A stretch of DNA of 64,000 nt from Belliella baltica DSM 15883. GTDB lineage: Bacteria > Bacteroidota > Bacteroidia > Cytophagales > Cyclobacteriaceae. Positions 33,111-42,194 of this stretch are shown in pieces. The DNA lies in assembly GCF_000265405.1 (NCBI RefSeq), contig NC_018010.1, forward strand, positions 4,051,501-4,115,500. The letters are read 5' to 3'. The notes below the pieces were generated by a model. The model did not search any database, was not told the DNA's origin, and was given only the letters and a program-made list of their open reading frames with translations. Positions within the stretch are counted from its first letter, which is position 1; each line of letters opens with the position of its first letter. The translations under genes were made by a program, and so were the position numbers.

Positions 33111-36100
33111 TTATTCAACTAAATCAAAAGCTAAATAAAATGTAGACCCTTTACCTTTCTCTGTATCAAACCAAATTTTACCTCCAGCGGTCTCTACTCC
33201 TCTTTTAGCAATAGCCAAGCCAAGCCCTGACCCTTCTGACTTGGTACTAAAATTAGGGATAAAGATTTTATCTTTCAGTTCATCTGAAATTCCTTTTCCA
33301 TTATCTTTTATTTTCAGAATCACTTTATGATTCTCGATATTTAAAAACACCTTAATTTGAGCTTTCTTTTTTGATTCTACAGCTTGGATACCATTGATTA
33401 TCAGATTGGAAATCACCCTTCCAAAAAGTTGATCGTCTCCCATTACAGTCAATTGTCTATCTGGAACTAAATCTTCAAAAGTAACAATCCCCTTTTCTCT
33501 ACTTTTAAATAACTCAATCGTATCCAAAACCACTTTCCTGAAGTCCATTTGAATATTTTTGGGAAGTGGCATTTTTGCAAAAGTAGAAAAAGATGTTGCG
33601 ATATCACTGAGTGTATCGATTTGATGAATCAATGTCTCTAGCGGTTTTTTGAGCTTCTCTGGATCCTCAAGATTTCCCATAGCCTGAAGTCTCAATAAGT
33701 GTTGAAGGGTAAGCTTCATTGGAGTAAGAGGGTTTTTAATCTCGTGTGCAACTTGTTTGGCCATTTCTCTCCAAGCTGACTCCTTCTCCGTATTAGAAAG
33801 AATTTTCTTACTGGCTTCTAGTTTGAAAAGCATGTTATTGTATTCGTTTACTAAGAGTCCAATTTCATCATTAGATGGCCAATACATAGGTTCATTGCTA
33901 TCCAAATCTGTATTTTTTAATTTTTGAGTCAAAAGATTGAAAGGAAAAGTAAGGTTCTTTGAAACAAAATAGGATACGAATAAAAATATGATAAAAATCA
34001 AAACAAATATGTTGGCTATATTACTCAAGACATCTGCAATCAATAAATCTAATTCAGACTCAGATTCAAAGAATGGAATAGCAAGAATAGCTCTTATCTG
34101 TTGACTATTGGAAGATCTGATAGCCAGGTATACAGATTTGTAACCTAAGGAACCTATTTTCTCTTCCAGCAAAGCTCTATTATTCTGGCCTTCAATAATT
34201 TCAACAATTGCTCGTGGGTTGATATACTTGGTCAATATCCCCTTATCGAAAGTATTCGGCTGTGATGTAGCGATCAGCATTCCTTCTGGATCAAATACAT
34301 TGATTTCAACATTTGTGGTACCAGCGAGGTTATTCACCATCTCTGCAAAGTCGTCTTTATCTGCTTCTCCTATAGCTTGTCTCTCCAATACTGCCGAAAG
34401 GTTATCACCTACTAATGAAGCTTTTTGAAAATATTGGCGATGTAATTCTTCCCTGTAGGAATTTGTCAATAAACCAATGATAATTAAGCTGATCGTTAGT
34501 ATCGGGAAAAAGAATGCAAAATTCAAATACATCTGAAGTTTCGTTGCATAATTGAATTTAAATCTTGTCAACCCTTGGACAATTGTAAAAATCAAAACAC
34601 TAATTAAAGTAAGTATGATAAAGGCTACAAAAAAAAGTGAAATATCTGCAAGAATGTAATAGATCGGATAAACAGGAGATGAAACCACTACCAGTTTATC
34701 TTCACTTTCTATACCAAGGTGATGATATTTTTTTTCATAAATCCCAATTGAATAGAGCTTTGATTGCTTTTGAAAAGCCTCCAAATCCATAGTTCTGTAA
34801 TTGAAAACACCAACGGAATATTGAAGCTCTCTATCAATGAATAAAGCATAGTCATAATTCCTATCATTCAGGTTGACATTATACTTTCTGTCCATTAAAA
34901 GTTTAGGAAATACAGAACCTGGAAGAATTTTCAATTGCCTTAGTTCTAAATAAGCTGTTCCAATTAGCGCACCATCTCTTAAAAGTGGAATAAAAGAAAT
35001 ATATCTATTTCCAACTCCCTCTTGAACTCCTTTTATAAAATATAAATCTCTTATAGTGGTAGCAAAATCGCTTTTAATATATTTTAATCTTAAGTCTTGA
35101 AGCTTTACATCATCCATCCTATCAAGCACATTATCTCCGGCAGCATTAAAAATCTTTAAATCAATATCATATTGATCAAAATAGTTTGTTAAATGAATTT
35201 TTCTAATTTTCCTATCAATAGCTTCATTAGATTGAAAAGGGTCTATCAGGGTATTTTTTATAAACAAATCAGATTTAATTCTATCCATAATACCAGCTAA
35301 ATAAAACTCTGCCATCACATCATTTTCTATTAACTGCTGTGTGCCAAATCTTTCTTTGGCTTGCAATTGTCTTTCTAAATAAACTTGATGAGAGGCAATT
35401 CCAGTGATCACGGCTCCTATCAAACAGCCAAAGAAAAAAGTGAGAAATGTATTGAATCCAAGTTTAAAAACATTCTTATATAATTCAAAGCTTACTATTG
35501 ATACCAGCAAGATGAAATGGGCTAAAAAAGCTATTAGATACACCCAATTAAAATATGCAAGTGCCAAGCCAAGAGGAACTGAAAAATAAACCAAAACTCT
35601 TAAAGCTTGAGATCTTTCAATTTTCTCACTACTTAAAACTAAGTTGATTCCCAAAATAGAAAACAGCAAATACATGGTACCTCCAAAAAAAACAATCAGG
35701 AGACTGATCATTTTAAAGTAATCAAAAGATGGGAGCGACAAAATATTCAAGTCCCATTGAGAGTTACTTAAAATGTTAATATACAATCCATAAAAAAGTG
35801 CCAATAAGATTGTAGACAATAAATATGCTAATAAAATAAATGTACCTTCTTTAAAATTGGAACGAAGCAAATTGAATTTATTCTGAAAGCCTTTGCTAGC
35901 AAGAATACCTAGTAACAAAGAAAAAATGATCAAACTGCAAATTGTATTCAAAAGCAGATCTCCCAAACTTGGATTAAACCAAGAAGAAGCATATTTACTT
36001 GAATCAAAGAGAGGGAAATCAAAGAAATTTTGAGGAAAGTTAAAAAATAACATAAACCCTCGAATAGAAAATAAAATACCAGCAGCATAAAGAATCGCTA

Positions 36101-36812
36101 GGTACGGTTTACCTCTTTTCCATATCGTGAGAACAAAATCATACCCAACGATCAATACTAAAATCAACAGTGAAAAGAAAAAGACGAGAAGTGTAACATT
36201 CCGCTCTTTATTTACAGATTCGTATCCTGATTCAAATTCAATTGAAAAAATGAATTCTCCATTTTTGCTATTTATATTAGAATTCCCTCCCTTGCTCTGT
36301 TTTGATAGAATGACTCGACTATTCCCGAAAAGTTCAGGATTAAATCCTGATATTAAAAAATCATTCTGCACTTCTCTTTTATAATTTAACGGGTACAATT
36401 GCACCAGCCAATATGTTTCATCAAACCTCTTGATGCTTCGTAACCTTAAATAGAAAATGCCTTTTTTATCTTCGTAATATTGATGCTGCTTCTTTTGATT
36501 TAATAAATCAAAATCTGGCATATTAGTAAAATCAGACCAAAAAGCTAGGTTACCTGCGGAATCAAATAAATAATATGGGTAATTACCATTAACTAATAAA
36601 TTTGAAAAAGACAATTTTTCATCTGGCCTATTTTGCATCAAAATCTCAATAAAGTCTTGATCAAATTTTGCTTCTACATCATGGATTTTTCTTTCAATAG
36701 GTTCAAGAATCCTGTCGTATTGACTTCTTTGAACTAAAAAATAGTTCAATGCTAGAAGAGCACCTATTCCAAGTACTGCAACAAGAAGTATAAGACGTCT
36801 TTTTTTAAGCAT
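33111..36812 (-). CDS. Multi-spanning sensor histidine kinase, NtrY-like C-terminus
   Basis: 1233 residues, unusually long. Seen: an N-terminal helix, a periplasmic segment to about 200, a block of about seven membrane helices (205-465), a second extracytoplasmic segment (about 475-700), two more helices, a third extracytoplasmic segment and a final helix leading to a HAMP-like region. The kinase core follows: H-box 'AHEIKNPLTPMKL' with H1023, N-box 'NLIINGIQAV', 'DNGKGIS' and 'GSGLGLAIAKRGVE'. Known: this H-box with T-P-M is typical of NtrY-type kinases. No response regulator is adjacent, so the partner is unknown. Autophosphorylation residues are intact. Confidence 0.9.
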   Translation of the reverse strand: MLKKRRLILLVAVLGIGALLALNYFLVQRSQYDRILEPIERKIHDVEAKFDQDFIEILMQNRPDEKLSFSNLLVNGNYPYYLFDSAGNLAFWSDFTNMPDFDLLNQKKQHQYYEDKKGIFYLRLRSIKRFDETYWLVQLYPLNYKREVQNDFLISGFNPELFGNSRVILSKQSKGGNSNINSKNGEFIFSIEFESGYESVNKERNVTLLVFFFSLLILVLIVGYDFVLTIWKRGKPYLAILYAAGILFSIRGFMLFFNFPQNFFDFPLFDSSKYASSWFNPSLGDLLLNTICSLIIFSLLLGILASKGFQNKFNLLRSNFKEGTFILLAYLLSTILLALFYGLYINILSNSQWDLNILSLPSFDYFKMISLLIVFFGGTMYLLFSILGINLVLSSEKIERSQALRVLVYFSVPLGLALAYFNWVYLIAFLAHFILLVSIVSFELYKNVFKLGFNTFLTFFFGCLIGAVITGIASHQVYLERQLQAKERFGTQQLIENDVMAEFYLAGIMDRIKSDLFIKNTLIDPFQSNEAIDRKIRKIHLTNYFDQYDIDLKIFNAAGDNVLDRMDDVKLQDLRLKYIKSDFATTIRDLYFIKGVQEGVGNRYISFIPLLRDGALIGTAYLELRQLKILPGSVFPKLLMDRKYNVNLNDRNYDYALFIDRELQYSVGVFNYRTMDLEAFQKQSKLYSIGIYEKKYHHLGIESEDKLVVVSSPVYPIYYILADISLFFVAFIILTLISVLIFTIVQGLTRFKFNYATKLQMYLNFAFFFPILTISLIIIGLLTNSYREELHRQYFQKASLVGDNLSAVLERQAIGEADKDDFAEMVNNLAGTTNVEINVFDPEGMLIATSQPNTFDKGILTKYINPRAIVEIIEGQNNRALLEEKIGSLGYKSVYLAIRSSNSQQIRAILAIPFFESESELDLLIADVLSNIANIFVLIFIIFLFVSYFVSKNLTFPFNLLTQKLKNTDLDSNEPMYWPSNDEIGLLVNEYNNMLFKLEASKKILSNTEKESAWREMAKQVAHEIKNPLTPMKLTLQHLLRLQAMGNLEDPEKLKKPLETLIHQIDTLSDIATSFSTFAKMPLPKNIQMDFRKVVLDTIELFKSREKGIVTFEDLVPDRQLTVMGDDQLFGRVISNLIINGIQAVESKKKAQIKVFLNIENHKVILKIKDNGKGISDELKDKIFIPNFSTKSEGSGLGLAIAKRGVETAGGKIWFDTEKGKGSTFYLAFDLVE

Positions 36813-36829
36813 AATGTATATAAAAGTAA

Positions 36830-36864
36830 AAAAGCAAAGTTGATTATCAAACTTTGCTTTTTTT
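36830..36864 (-). terminator. Intrinsic terminator after the CAMCRA small gene
   Basis: A 10-bp perfect stem (AAGCAAAGTT at 36832-36841 with its complement at 36850-36859) has an 8-nt loop and flanking A and T runs, so it can act in both directions. It lies 25-55 bp past the end of the small CxxC protein gene and just before the kinase start, separating the two. Confidence 0.8.
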
Positions 36865-36886
36865 TATGAATATTTAATTAGTACTA

Positions 36887-37150
36887 TCAAAACTTGTCTC
36901 CTTGAAATATAAATTTCGCCTTTCTTTTTTTGGCATTTCTATACCAAAGATACCCTATGATCATGGCAATCATGTAAGGCATAATAAACAAATATAGAAT
37001 CCCCATATTCAAACCTGCTCCAATTGAGGTATCACCATTACTCACATTGTTTTCAACTGATGCTCTACACATTGCACATTGTGCAAAAGAAGCTGTTTGG
37101 GTAAAAAGGAATGCTATAATTACAAATACGATTTTTTTAATTTTATTCAT
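36887..37150 (-). CDS. Small membrane protein with CAMCRA motif, oxidase-linked
   Basis: 87 residues from ATG 37150; a TTG at 37156 is less likely. Seen: a signal-peptide-like N-terminus ending 'TASFAQ', immediately followed by C-A-M-C-R-A, then 'GLNMGILYLFIMPYMIAMIIGYLWY' as one membrane helix and a basic tail. The mature N-terminus would therefore display a CxxC site on the outer side of the membrane. The function is not known to me. It ends the sco-DUF420 gene run, 32 bp after the DUF420 gene, so a role in copper or heme handling for the oxidase is a reasonable inference. Confidence 0.72.
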   Translation of the reverse strand: MNKIKKIVFVIIAFLFTQTASFAQCAMCRASVENNVSNGDTSIGAGLNMGILYLFIMPYMIAMIIGYLWYRNAKKRKAKFIFQGDKF

Positions 37151-37182
37151 TATCAATATAACGTCTTCAATTTCGGATTAGT

Positions 37183-37737
37183 TTAGAAACCATAATAGGG
37201 ACTAATCATCAAATACACTAGCACCCCAGAAATAGTTACATAAAGCCAAATCGGATATGCAAATCTAACAACTTTTTTGTGTTTTGCTCTTTGATCTGTG
37301 TAGCCATAATAATATGCCAACAGAATCGGGAACAATGCTACTGCCGCTAAGATAATATGTGTTATCAATATAAAGTAATAAATAGACTTAATCATTCCCT
37401 CACCACCGAATGACGTGCTTTCAGCTGCTGCATGATAGATCACATAAGAAACTAAGAAAATCGCTCCTAGTCCAAAGGCTGTTGTCATAGAAGCTCTATG
37501 GTAAGTGATATTTCCACTCTTGATGAAAATCAAACCAAGAATTAGCGCCACTGATGCTGCTGAATTAATTACCGCATTCAAATGAGGCAGGAAATAAACC
37601 CACTCGCTAGCCAAGTCTATTTTAGATGGCATAAACAAAAGAACCGCAACCAGCAAAGGAACGGCAATTGCAATTATGGTCACCCATCTAATGATTCCTT
37701 TATCTTCTCTATTCAACAATACATTACTCTTTTCCAT
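37183..37737 (-). CDS. DUF420 membrane protein linked to oxidase assembly
   Basis: 184 residues with five membrane helices. Conserved features of DUF420 seen are 'FLPHLNAVINSAASVALILGLIFI', 'HRASMTTAF', 'FILITHIILAAVALFPILL' and 'HKKVVRFAYPIWLYVTISGVLVYLMI', with three His near helix ends. Known: DUF420 proteins are encoded with SCO and aa3 oxidase genes and are assumed to help assembly; the mechanism is unproven. Its start overlaps the sco stop by 14 bp, which implies coupled translation. Confidence 0.87.
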   Translation of the reverse strand: MEKSNVLLNREDKGIIRWVTIIAIAVPLLVAVLLFMPSKIDLASEWVYFLPHLNAVINSAASVALILGLIFIKSGNITYHRASMTTAFGLGAIFLVSYVIYHAAAESTSFGGEGMIKSIYYFILITHIILAAVALFPILLAYYYGYTDQRAKHKKVVRFAYPIWLYVTISGVLVYLMISPYYGF

Positions 37738-38392
37738 ATAATAGAATTTTTGTTTCTAGTATTAATCTATCTACTTCTTCTCTGTTAGTTCCACTATAAT
37801 ATCCTCTTATCCGACCTTCTTCGTCAATTAAAACAAATTTGTCAGAATGAACAAAATCATCGGGCACATCTCCACCATCCATTGCGGGAAGGATAAAACC
37901 ACATCTTGCGAGGTCATAAGTCACTTCTTTGTCACCTGTTAAGAAAAACCACTTTCCTTTGGTAGCTTGATGCAACGTGGCATATTCTTGAAGAATCTCG
38001 GGAGTATCAAAATCTGGATCAATGGAAATAGAAAAGATTTGAACATCATCAACATCTCTAAATACATCATCTACCCTTTCCATTTCAGTAGACATTACTG
38101 GACAAATACTCGGACAGGAAGTGAAGAAAAAATCGACAACGGTAATTTTTCCTTCCATATCAGCTCTTCCAATAGTTTCGTTATCCTGAGAAGTAAATGA
38201 AAAATCAGGTATTGCATGTTGCTTATTTTCAACAAAATCACATTCCATTAATGGGTTGTCCACACCTGATTCGTAGTAAATAGGAATTTCGTATGTATTG
38301 GATGTCATTGTTTTTAGAAAAACAATGATAACAACAGGTACCAATAAAATGCACAATAATACAAATCCTTGAAGTATTCTAATTCCTCTCAT
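37724..38392 (-). CDS. SCO1/SenC family copper chaperone
   Basis: 222 residues: an N-terminal membrane anchor (about 7-27) and a thioredoxin-fold domain in the periplasm. Copper ligands are visible: C93-P-S-I-C97-P and H182 ('HSDKF'). Known: SCO proteins deliver copper to, or reduce, the CuA site of oxidase subunit II. That fits the ctaC gene encoded a few kilobases upstream on the same strand. It begins 28 bp after a strong hairpin that follows the subunit IV gene, and overlaps the DUF420 gene at its end. Confidence 0.92.
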   Translation of the reverse strand: MRGIRILQGFVLLCILLVPVVIIVFLKTMTSNTYEIPIYYESGVDNPLMECDFVENKQHAIPDFSFTSQDNETIGRADMEGKITVVDFFFTSCPSICPVMSTEMERVDDVFRDVDDVQIFSISIDPDFDTPEILQEYATLHQATKGKWFFLTGDKEVTYDLARCGFILPAMDGGDVPDDFVHSDKFVLIDEEGRIRGYYSGTNREEVDRLILETKILLYGKE

Positions 38393-38414
38393 CTGTTAAT
38401 ATTTAGATATGTAA

Positions 38415-38457
38415 CAAAAAAGTAGGTTGAAGAGTGACTCTTCAACCTACTTTTTTT
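38415..38457 (-). terminator. Strong hairpin between the oxidase operon and sco
   Basis: A perfect stem of 13-14 bp (GTAGGTTGAAGAG at 38422-38434 with its complement at 38438-38450) has a 3-nt loop and A and T runs on either side. It lies 23-65 bp past the subunit IV stop codon. Only about 25 bp separate it from the sco start, too little for a separate promoter downstream of it, so sco probably depends on read-through or on a promoter inside the upstream gene. Confidence 0.85.
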
Positions 38458-38479
38458 ATAAATAAAATAAAATATTTTC

Positions 38480-38809
38480 CTACCACCTCATCATGAAGAT
38501 ATCTGTTCCTTCTTTGACTAGTGCAATAACCAACCAAACTAAGAATATCAAAGGTACTATGATAGAATAGAACAAAGGTTTTGCTTCTTCACCTAAGTGC
38601 ATGAACTCCATCATAATATATTTAGCTTTCCAAATGGTCAAAGCTATAAATAAGAAGTACAGCAGTAAACCTCTATCCATAGTAAACGCCATTACGAACT
38701 CTACAAGAGTAATCGCCAATAGGATACCTGCTGTTTTCCAGATTTTTTTTATCTTTTCGTTATCTCTTGGAATTACTTCCAAAGCTGATTTATTTTCTTG
38801 TAACGCCAT
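38480..38809 (-). CDS. Cytochrome c oxidase subunit IV (prokaryotic type)
   Basis: 109 residues with three membrane helices, starting about residues 26, 49 and 80. 'KYIMMEFMHLGEE' between helices two and three matches the bacterial subunit IV family (CyoD/CtaF). Known: this small subunit stabilises the heme-copper oxidase. It is the last gene before the hairpin, 20 bp after the subunit III gene, and ends the apparent 13-gene operon. Confidence 0.85.
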   Translation of the reverse strand: MALQENKSALEVIPRDNEKIKKIWKTAGILLAITLVEFVMAFTMDRGLLLYFLFIALTIWKAKYIMMEFMHLGEEAKPLFYSIIVPLIFLVWLVIALVKEGTDIFMMRW

Positions 38810-38829
38810 ATCAAATAAATTTTATTCTT

Positions 38830-39606
38830 TTAGATTAAGTAGAAGAAGGTAAATACAAATACCCACACAAGATCCACAAAGTGCCAATACAAACCGATTT
38901 TTTCTATCATTTCATAATGACCTCTTCTTTCATAGACACCAACTGCTGCTTGATAAAATGCTAAAAACAGCAAAATAACACCTATGGTAACGTGAAAACC
39001 GTGAAAACCTGTTATGAAAAAGAATAACTGAGCAAAAGCAGCTGGTCCATATTCATTAACAGCAAGATTAGCCCCATATATTGTCTCAGACACAACTTGA
39101 TTCATAGAATTAACAAAAGTAATCAATGACCCTTCATCTGAACCATGAATAAAGTGAGACCATTCCCAAGCTTGGCAACTTAAGAAACATATCCCTCCTA
39201 ATAAAGTCCAAAGCATCCATTTCACTACATCTTGCCTATCATTTCTATGTCCAGCTTCCACAGCCAATACCATAGTAACTGAACTTAAAATCAAAATAAA
39301 AGTCATTAAACCTACAAACACAAGAGGCAAATGTGCTCCATGCGCAAAAGGAAAAGCATCAAAAACCAATTCCGGAACAGGCCAATACTCATTTGACCCT
39401 TGGAATGTTTCCATTGAGCCTGAATAGCCAGGATAACTTACCCTAATGGCAGCATAAGTTATCAAAAAGGCGGCAAAAGTAAAGATATCCGAAAGTAAGA
39501 AAAACCACATCATGAGTTTTCCATAACTGGCCTTAAGTGGTTCATTTCCACCTCCCCAGATTCCTCTTTTGGAGCTAACTCCAATTGCTGTCGCAGTCGT
39601 TGACAT
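38830..39606 (-). CDS. ctaE: Cytochrome c oxidase subunit III, first of two copies by position
   Basis: 258 residues, about seven helices counting an N-terminal extension. Family motifs seen are 'YGKLMMWFFLLSDIFTFAAFLITYA', 'CFLSCQAWEWSHFIH', 'ITGFHGFHVTIGVILL' and the C-terminal 'KIGLYWHFVDLVWVFVFTFFYL'. Known: subunit III binds lipid and supports proton uptake in aa3 oxidases. A second, shorter subunit III gene is 23 bp upstream on the same mRNA. Pairs like this are usual in Bacteroidota and probably do not reflect a recent duplication, since the two differ clearly. Confidence 0.9.
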   Translation of the reverse strand: MSTTATAIGVSSKRGIWGGGNEPLKASYGKLMMWFFLLSDIFTFAAFLITYAAIRVSYPGYSGSMETFQGSNEYWPVPELVFDAFPFAHGAHLPLVFVGLMTFILILSSVTMVLAVEAGHRNDRQDVVKWMLWTLLGGICFLSCQAWEWSHFIHGSDEGSLITFVNSMNQVVSETIYGANLAVNEYGPAAFAQLFFFITGFHGFHVTIGVILLFLAFYQAAVGVYERRGHYEMIEKIGLYWHFVDLVWVFVFTFFYLI

Positions 39607-39629
39607 ATTAATTTATTTAACTTTAATAT

Positions 39630-40211
39630 TTAATGATTTAGAAGCATGAATGTAAATAGGTATAACCATAGCGCACCTAAGAAGTGCCAATAAGTCACAC
39701 ACATTTCCATAGACACCATGGATTGAGAATGCACCTTATATCTAAAGGACGAAATTAACACAATTATTAGAAAAATCACACCACTAACTAAGTGCAATCC
39801 ATGAAGACCCGTGAAAATATATAAAAATGAACCCGCAGGATTCCCAACTAGGTAGACATCCATATCCACAAGTGCCACAAAACTATACCATTGTCCAATT
39901 AAAAATGCAATTCCTAGAATTGATGCCATTGTTATACCAATTCTCAAACTAATCAAATTATCTTTTTTTGCTGAAAGGTACGCCCAGTGTAAGAAAACAC
40001 TACTCAAGACGATAATACCTGATGTCCAATAAAAAACAGAAGGAAGGTCAAACTCCAACCAATTCCCCTCTGATTGACGTACTATATATGCACTTGTCAG
40101 CCCAGCAAAAATCATTACAACAGTCACCATAAAAAGCCATAAAGAGAACTTTTTAGGATGCATTGCAATAGGTTGCTCGGCACCTTCTATATATGCGAAT
40201 TTTTCTTCCAT
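39630..40211 (-). CDS. Cytochrome c oxidase subunit III, second (shorter) copy
   Basis: 193 residues with five helices. Seen: 'HPKKFSLWLFMVTVVMIFAGLTSAYIV', 'GSFLYIFTGLHGLHLVSGVIFL' and a C-terminal 'CVTYWHFLGALWLYLFTFMLLNH', all subunit III signatures. It lacks the first helices of the long copy. It starts 2 bp after ctaB, and translation is likely coupled. Whether both subunit III proteins enter the same oxidase cannot be read from sequence. Confidence 0.9.
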   Translation of the reverse strand: MEEKFAYIEGAEQPIAMHPKKFSLWLFMVTVVMIFAGLTSAYIVRQSEGNWLEFDLPSVFYWTSGIIVLSSVFLHWAYLSAKKDNLISLRIGITMASILGIAFLIGQWYSFVALVDMDVYLVGNPAGSFLYIFTGLHGLHLVSGVIFLIIVLISSFRYKVHSQSMVSMEMCVTYWHFLGALWLYLFTFMLLNH

Positions 40212-40213
40212 AA

Positions 40214-41116
40214 TTAAATTTTATCTAATAAGTATGCGATCTGAACGATAGGAAGATAGAGAAATGATCCAAACATAATTTTCAAAGCAGACTTTCTTGA
40301 GCAGTCACGCATCAAAGAAAAAGTTTGAGCTAAGAATAAAACACCACAAATTGTTGCAACAATACCTGAATTGATTCCTGTCAAACCAAAATAGGTTGGA
40401 AGTAATCCAAGTGGTAGAAGAAACAAGGTGTAAATCATAATCTGAATTGCTGTATTCAAATCTTTTTTACCGCCACTTGGAAGTAATTTGAAACCTGCCT
40501 TTTTATAATCCTCATCACTAACCCAAGCTATCGCCCAAAAATGTGGGAATTGCCAAACAAATTGAATTCCAAAAATTATTAATGCTTCATGGGAAATTGC
40601 ACCAGTAGCAGCTGTCCAACCTAACAAGGGAGGCATAGCACCAGGAATTGCTCCTACAAAAACAGCAATAGGGCCAACTCTTTTCAGAGGAGTATATACA
40701 AATACGTAAAGTATCATACTTAATACACCTAAACCTGTTGTCAATGGGTTTGTAAAAACCCATAATACACTGATTCCTATCAAAGCGATAATTGATGTAA
40801 ACCAATAGGCTTCTTTCAATGAAATTTGCTTGGTGGGCAGTGGCCGATTTTGAGTTCGCTTCATCAGCTTATCATAATCTCTTTCCCATATTTCGTTGGC
40901 AGCACCTGAAGCTCCTGAAATTAGAAACCCACCTATCATTAAGGCAAAGAATTTCCCCCAAGAAAACATTACTCCGGAATCACCAAGAATAAACCCAAAC
41001 ACTGCTGAGAATGTAACCAATGCAGATAACCTGAATTTGATCAATTCATAATATGCTTTTGCTCTAAAAGCAATAGCATCTAATATAGTATCTTCAGAAA
41101 TATTTAAAGTTCTCAT
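40214..41116 (-). CDS. ctaB: Protoheme IX farnesyltransferase (heme O synthase)
   Basis: 300 residues from ATG 41116; a TTG at 41131 would overlap ctaA. UbiA-type prenyltransferase with about nine helices. Seen: 'NEIWERDYDKLMKRTQNRPLP', the Asp-rich prenyl-diphosphate-binding motif followed by the heme O synthase signature, and 'HFWAIAWVSDEDYKKAGFKLLP'. It adds the farnesyl group to heme b, giving heme O, the substrate of CtaA encoded just upstream. Four bp separate the two genes. Confidence 0.94.
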   Translation of the reverse strand: MRTLNISEDTILDAIAFRAKAYYELIKFRLSALVTFSAVFGFILGDSGVMFSWGKFFALMIGGFLISGASGAANEIWERDYDKLMKRTQNRPLPTKQISLKEAYWFTSIIALIGISVLWVFTNPLTTGLGVLSMILYVFVYTPLKRVGPIAVFVGAIPGAMPPLLGWTAATGAISHEALIIFGIQFVWQFPHFWAIAWVSDEDYKKAGFKLLPSGGKKDLNTAIQIMIYTLFLLPLGLLPTYFGLTGINSGIVATICGVLFLAQTFSLMRDCSRKSALKIMFGSFLYLPIVQIAYLLDKI

Positions 41117-41120
41117 GAAC

Positions 41121-42194
41121 CTAATTTTCAAATGTTAATTTTCTCTGATCTTGAAGATTTAACAAGAGCAGAAATTGAATTCCTATAATCAATGAGCCAA
41201 ATAAGAGATGAACAGGTTGCAAAAAGGCAGGTATAGCAAAGTATGCCATTCCAACCCCTGTCAATATTTCAAATGTAATAACAATAAGTAGCAATTGCGA
41301 TAACTTGAAAATACCTGAACGTCTAACTGAATATTTATAAATCTTGTAGATAAACAGAATGTGAATTGCTAGGAGTAAAAGAGAATAAGACCTATGAACA
41401 AGGAAAGTTACACCCATGGATTCTATCCATGTTCCTCTCATCAAATTCCCCATAGCAAAAGCTATTTGATCTATTTCTTCTCTTACCTGCGTTCCTAAGA
41501 CAATTTGTACAATCATCAAAATGAAACCAATCATTAAGATGGTAAATAGTCTAGAAGGCTTTTCTGTTCTGAAAGAGATTTTTTTATAAAGGTGATGTGC
41601 TCTGAAATGAATATAAATCAATAAGCAAACGAGTAACAAGGCTAATAACATATGTAATGTTATCATCCAAGCAAGTAGGTTTGTCGATACGACAATAGAG
41701 CCAATCCAACCTTGAAAGACAACCAATACCAAACTTGCAAACGAGAGAATTGGTATGAGCTTATCTTCTTTCCAAAGTGGTAAAGATCGATACACTGTCA
41801 GCAGGATGAATAACCCTATCAAAACACCTATCAACCTATTAATATATTCAATCCAAGTTTTTACTGGATTGAATTCCTCTTCTATAAGAATCGACTTGTC
41901 ATTTTTTATTTCCTCTGCCTTTTCAGAGAAACCTAGTTTTTCAAGACTAGCTACAAAGCGTTCATTTTTCAGAATCCGCTTTTGTAAATAAATCTCCTGA
42001 TAATCATTTGGGAGCTGATTCACACTCGTTGGCGGAACCCAGCTCCCAAAGCATTTTGGCCAGTCGGGACAGCCCATACCTGAACCGGTACTTCGGACAA
42101 CACCACCAACCAATATCAGAAAATAAACAGCTATCACAGTAATCAATGAGATTGTGCGAAAGCTGTTTATATTTTTAAGATTCTTTTGATTCAT
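41121..42194 (-). CDS. ctaA: Heme A synthase, COX15/CtaA family
   Basis: 357 residues with eight helices. Seen: 'GGVVRSTGSGMGCPDWPKCFGSWVPP' broken by the usual Cys pair, 'WIEYINRLIGVLIG', 'LAWMITLHMLLALLL', 'QIVLGTQVREEID' and 'LVHRSYSLLLLAIH', with the four heme-ligand His and the conserved Glu of the family. It oxidises the heme O methyl group to give heme A for the aa3 oxidase. Its ATG lies inside the end of ctaD (20-bp overlap), indicating translational coupling. Confidence 0.93.
   Translation of the reverse strand: MNQKNLKNINSFRTISLITVIAVYFLILVGGVVRSTGSGMGCPDWPKCFGSWVPPTSVNQLPNDYQEIYLQKRILKNERFVASLEKLGFSEKAEEIKNDKSILIEEEFNPVKTWIEYINRLIGVLIGLFILLTVYRSLPLWKEDKLIPILSFASLVLVVFQGWIGSIVVSTNLLAWMITLHMLLALLLVCLLIYIHFRAHHLYKKISFRTEKPSRLFTILMIGFILMIVQIVLGTQVREEIDQIAFAMGNLMRGTWIESMGVTFLVHRSYSLLLLAIHILFIYKIYKYSVRRSGIFKLSQLLLIVITFEILTGVGMAYFAIPAFLQPVHLLFGSLIIGIQFLLLLNLQDQRKLTFEN

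Noticed and set aside
38830..40211. Two subunit III genes as a duplicated assembly segment
   Set aside because: They differ in length (258 and 193 residues) and in sequence, and two subunit III genes are normal in this operon type.
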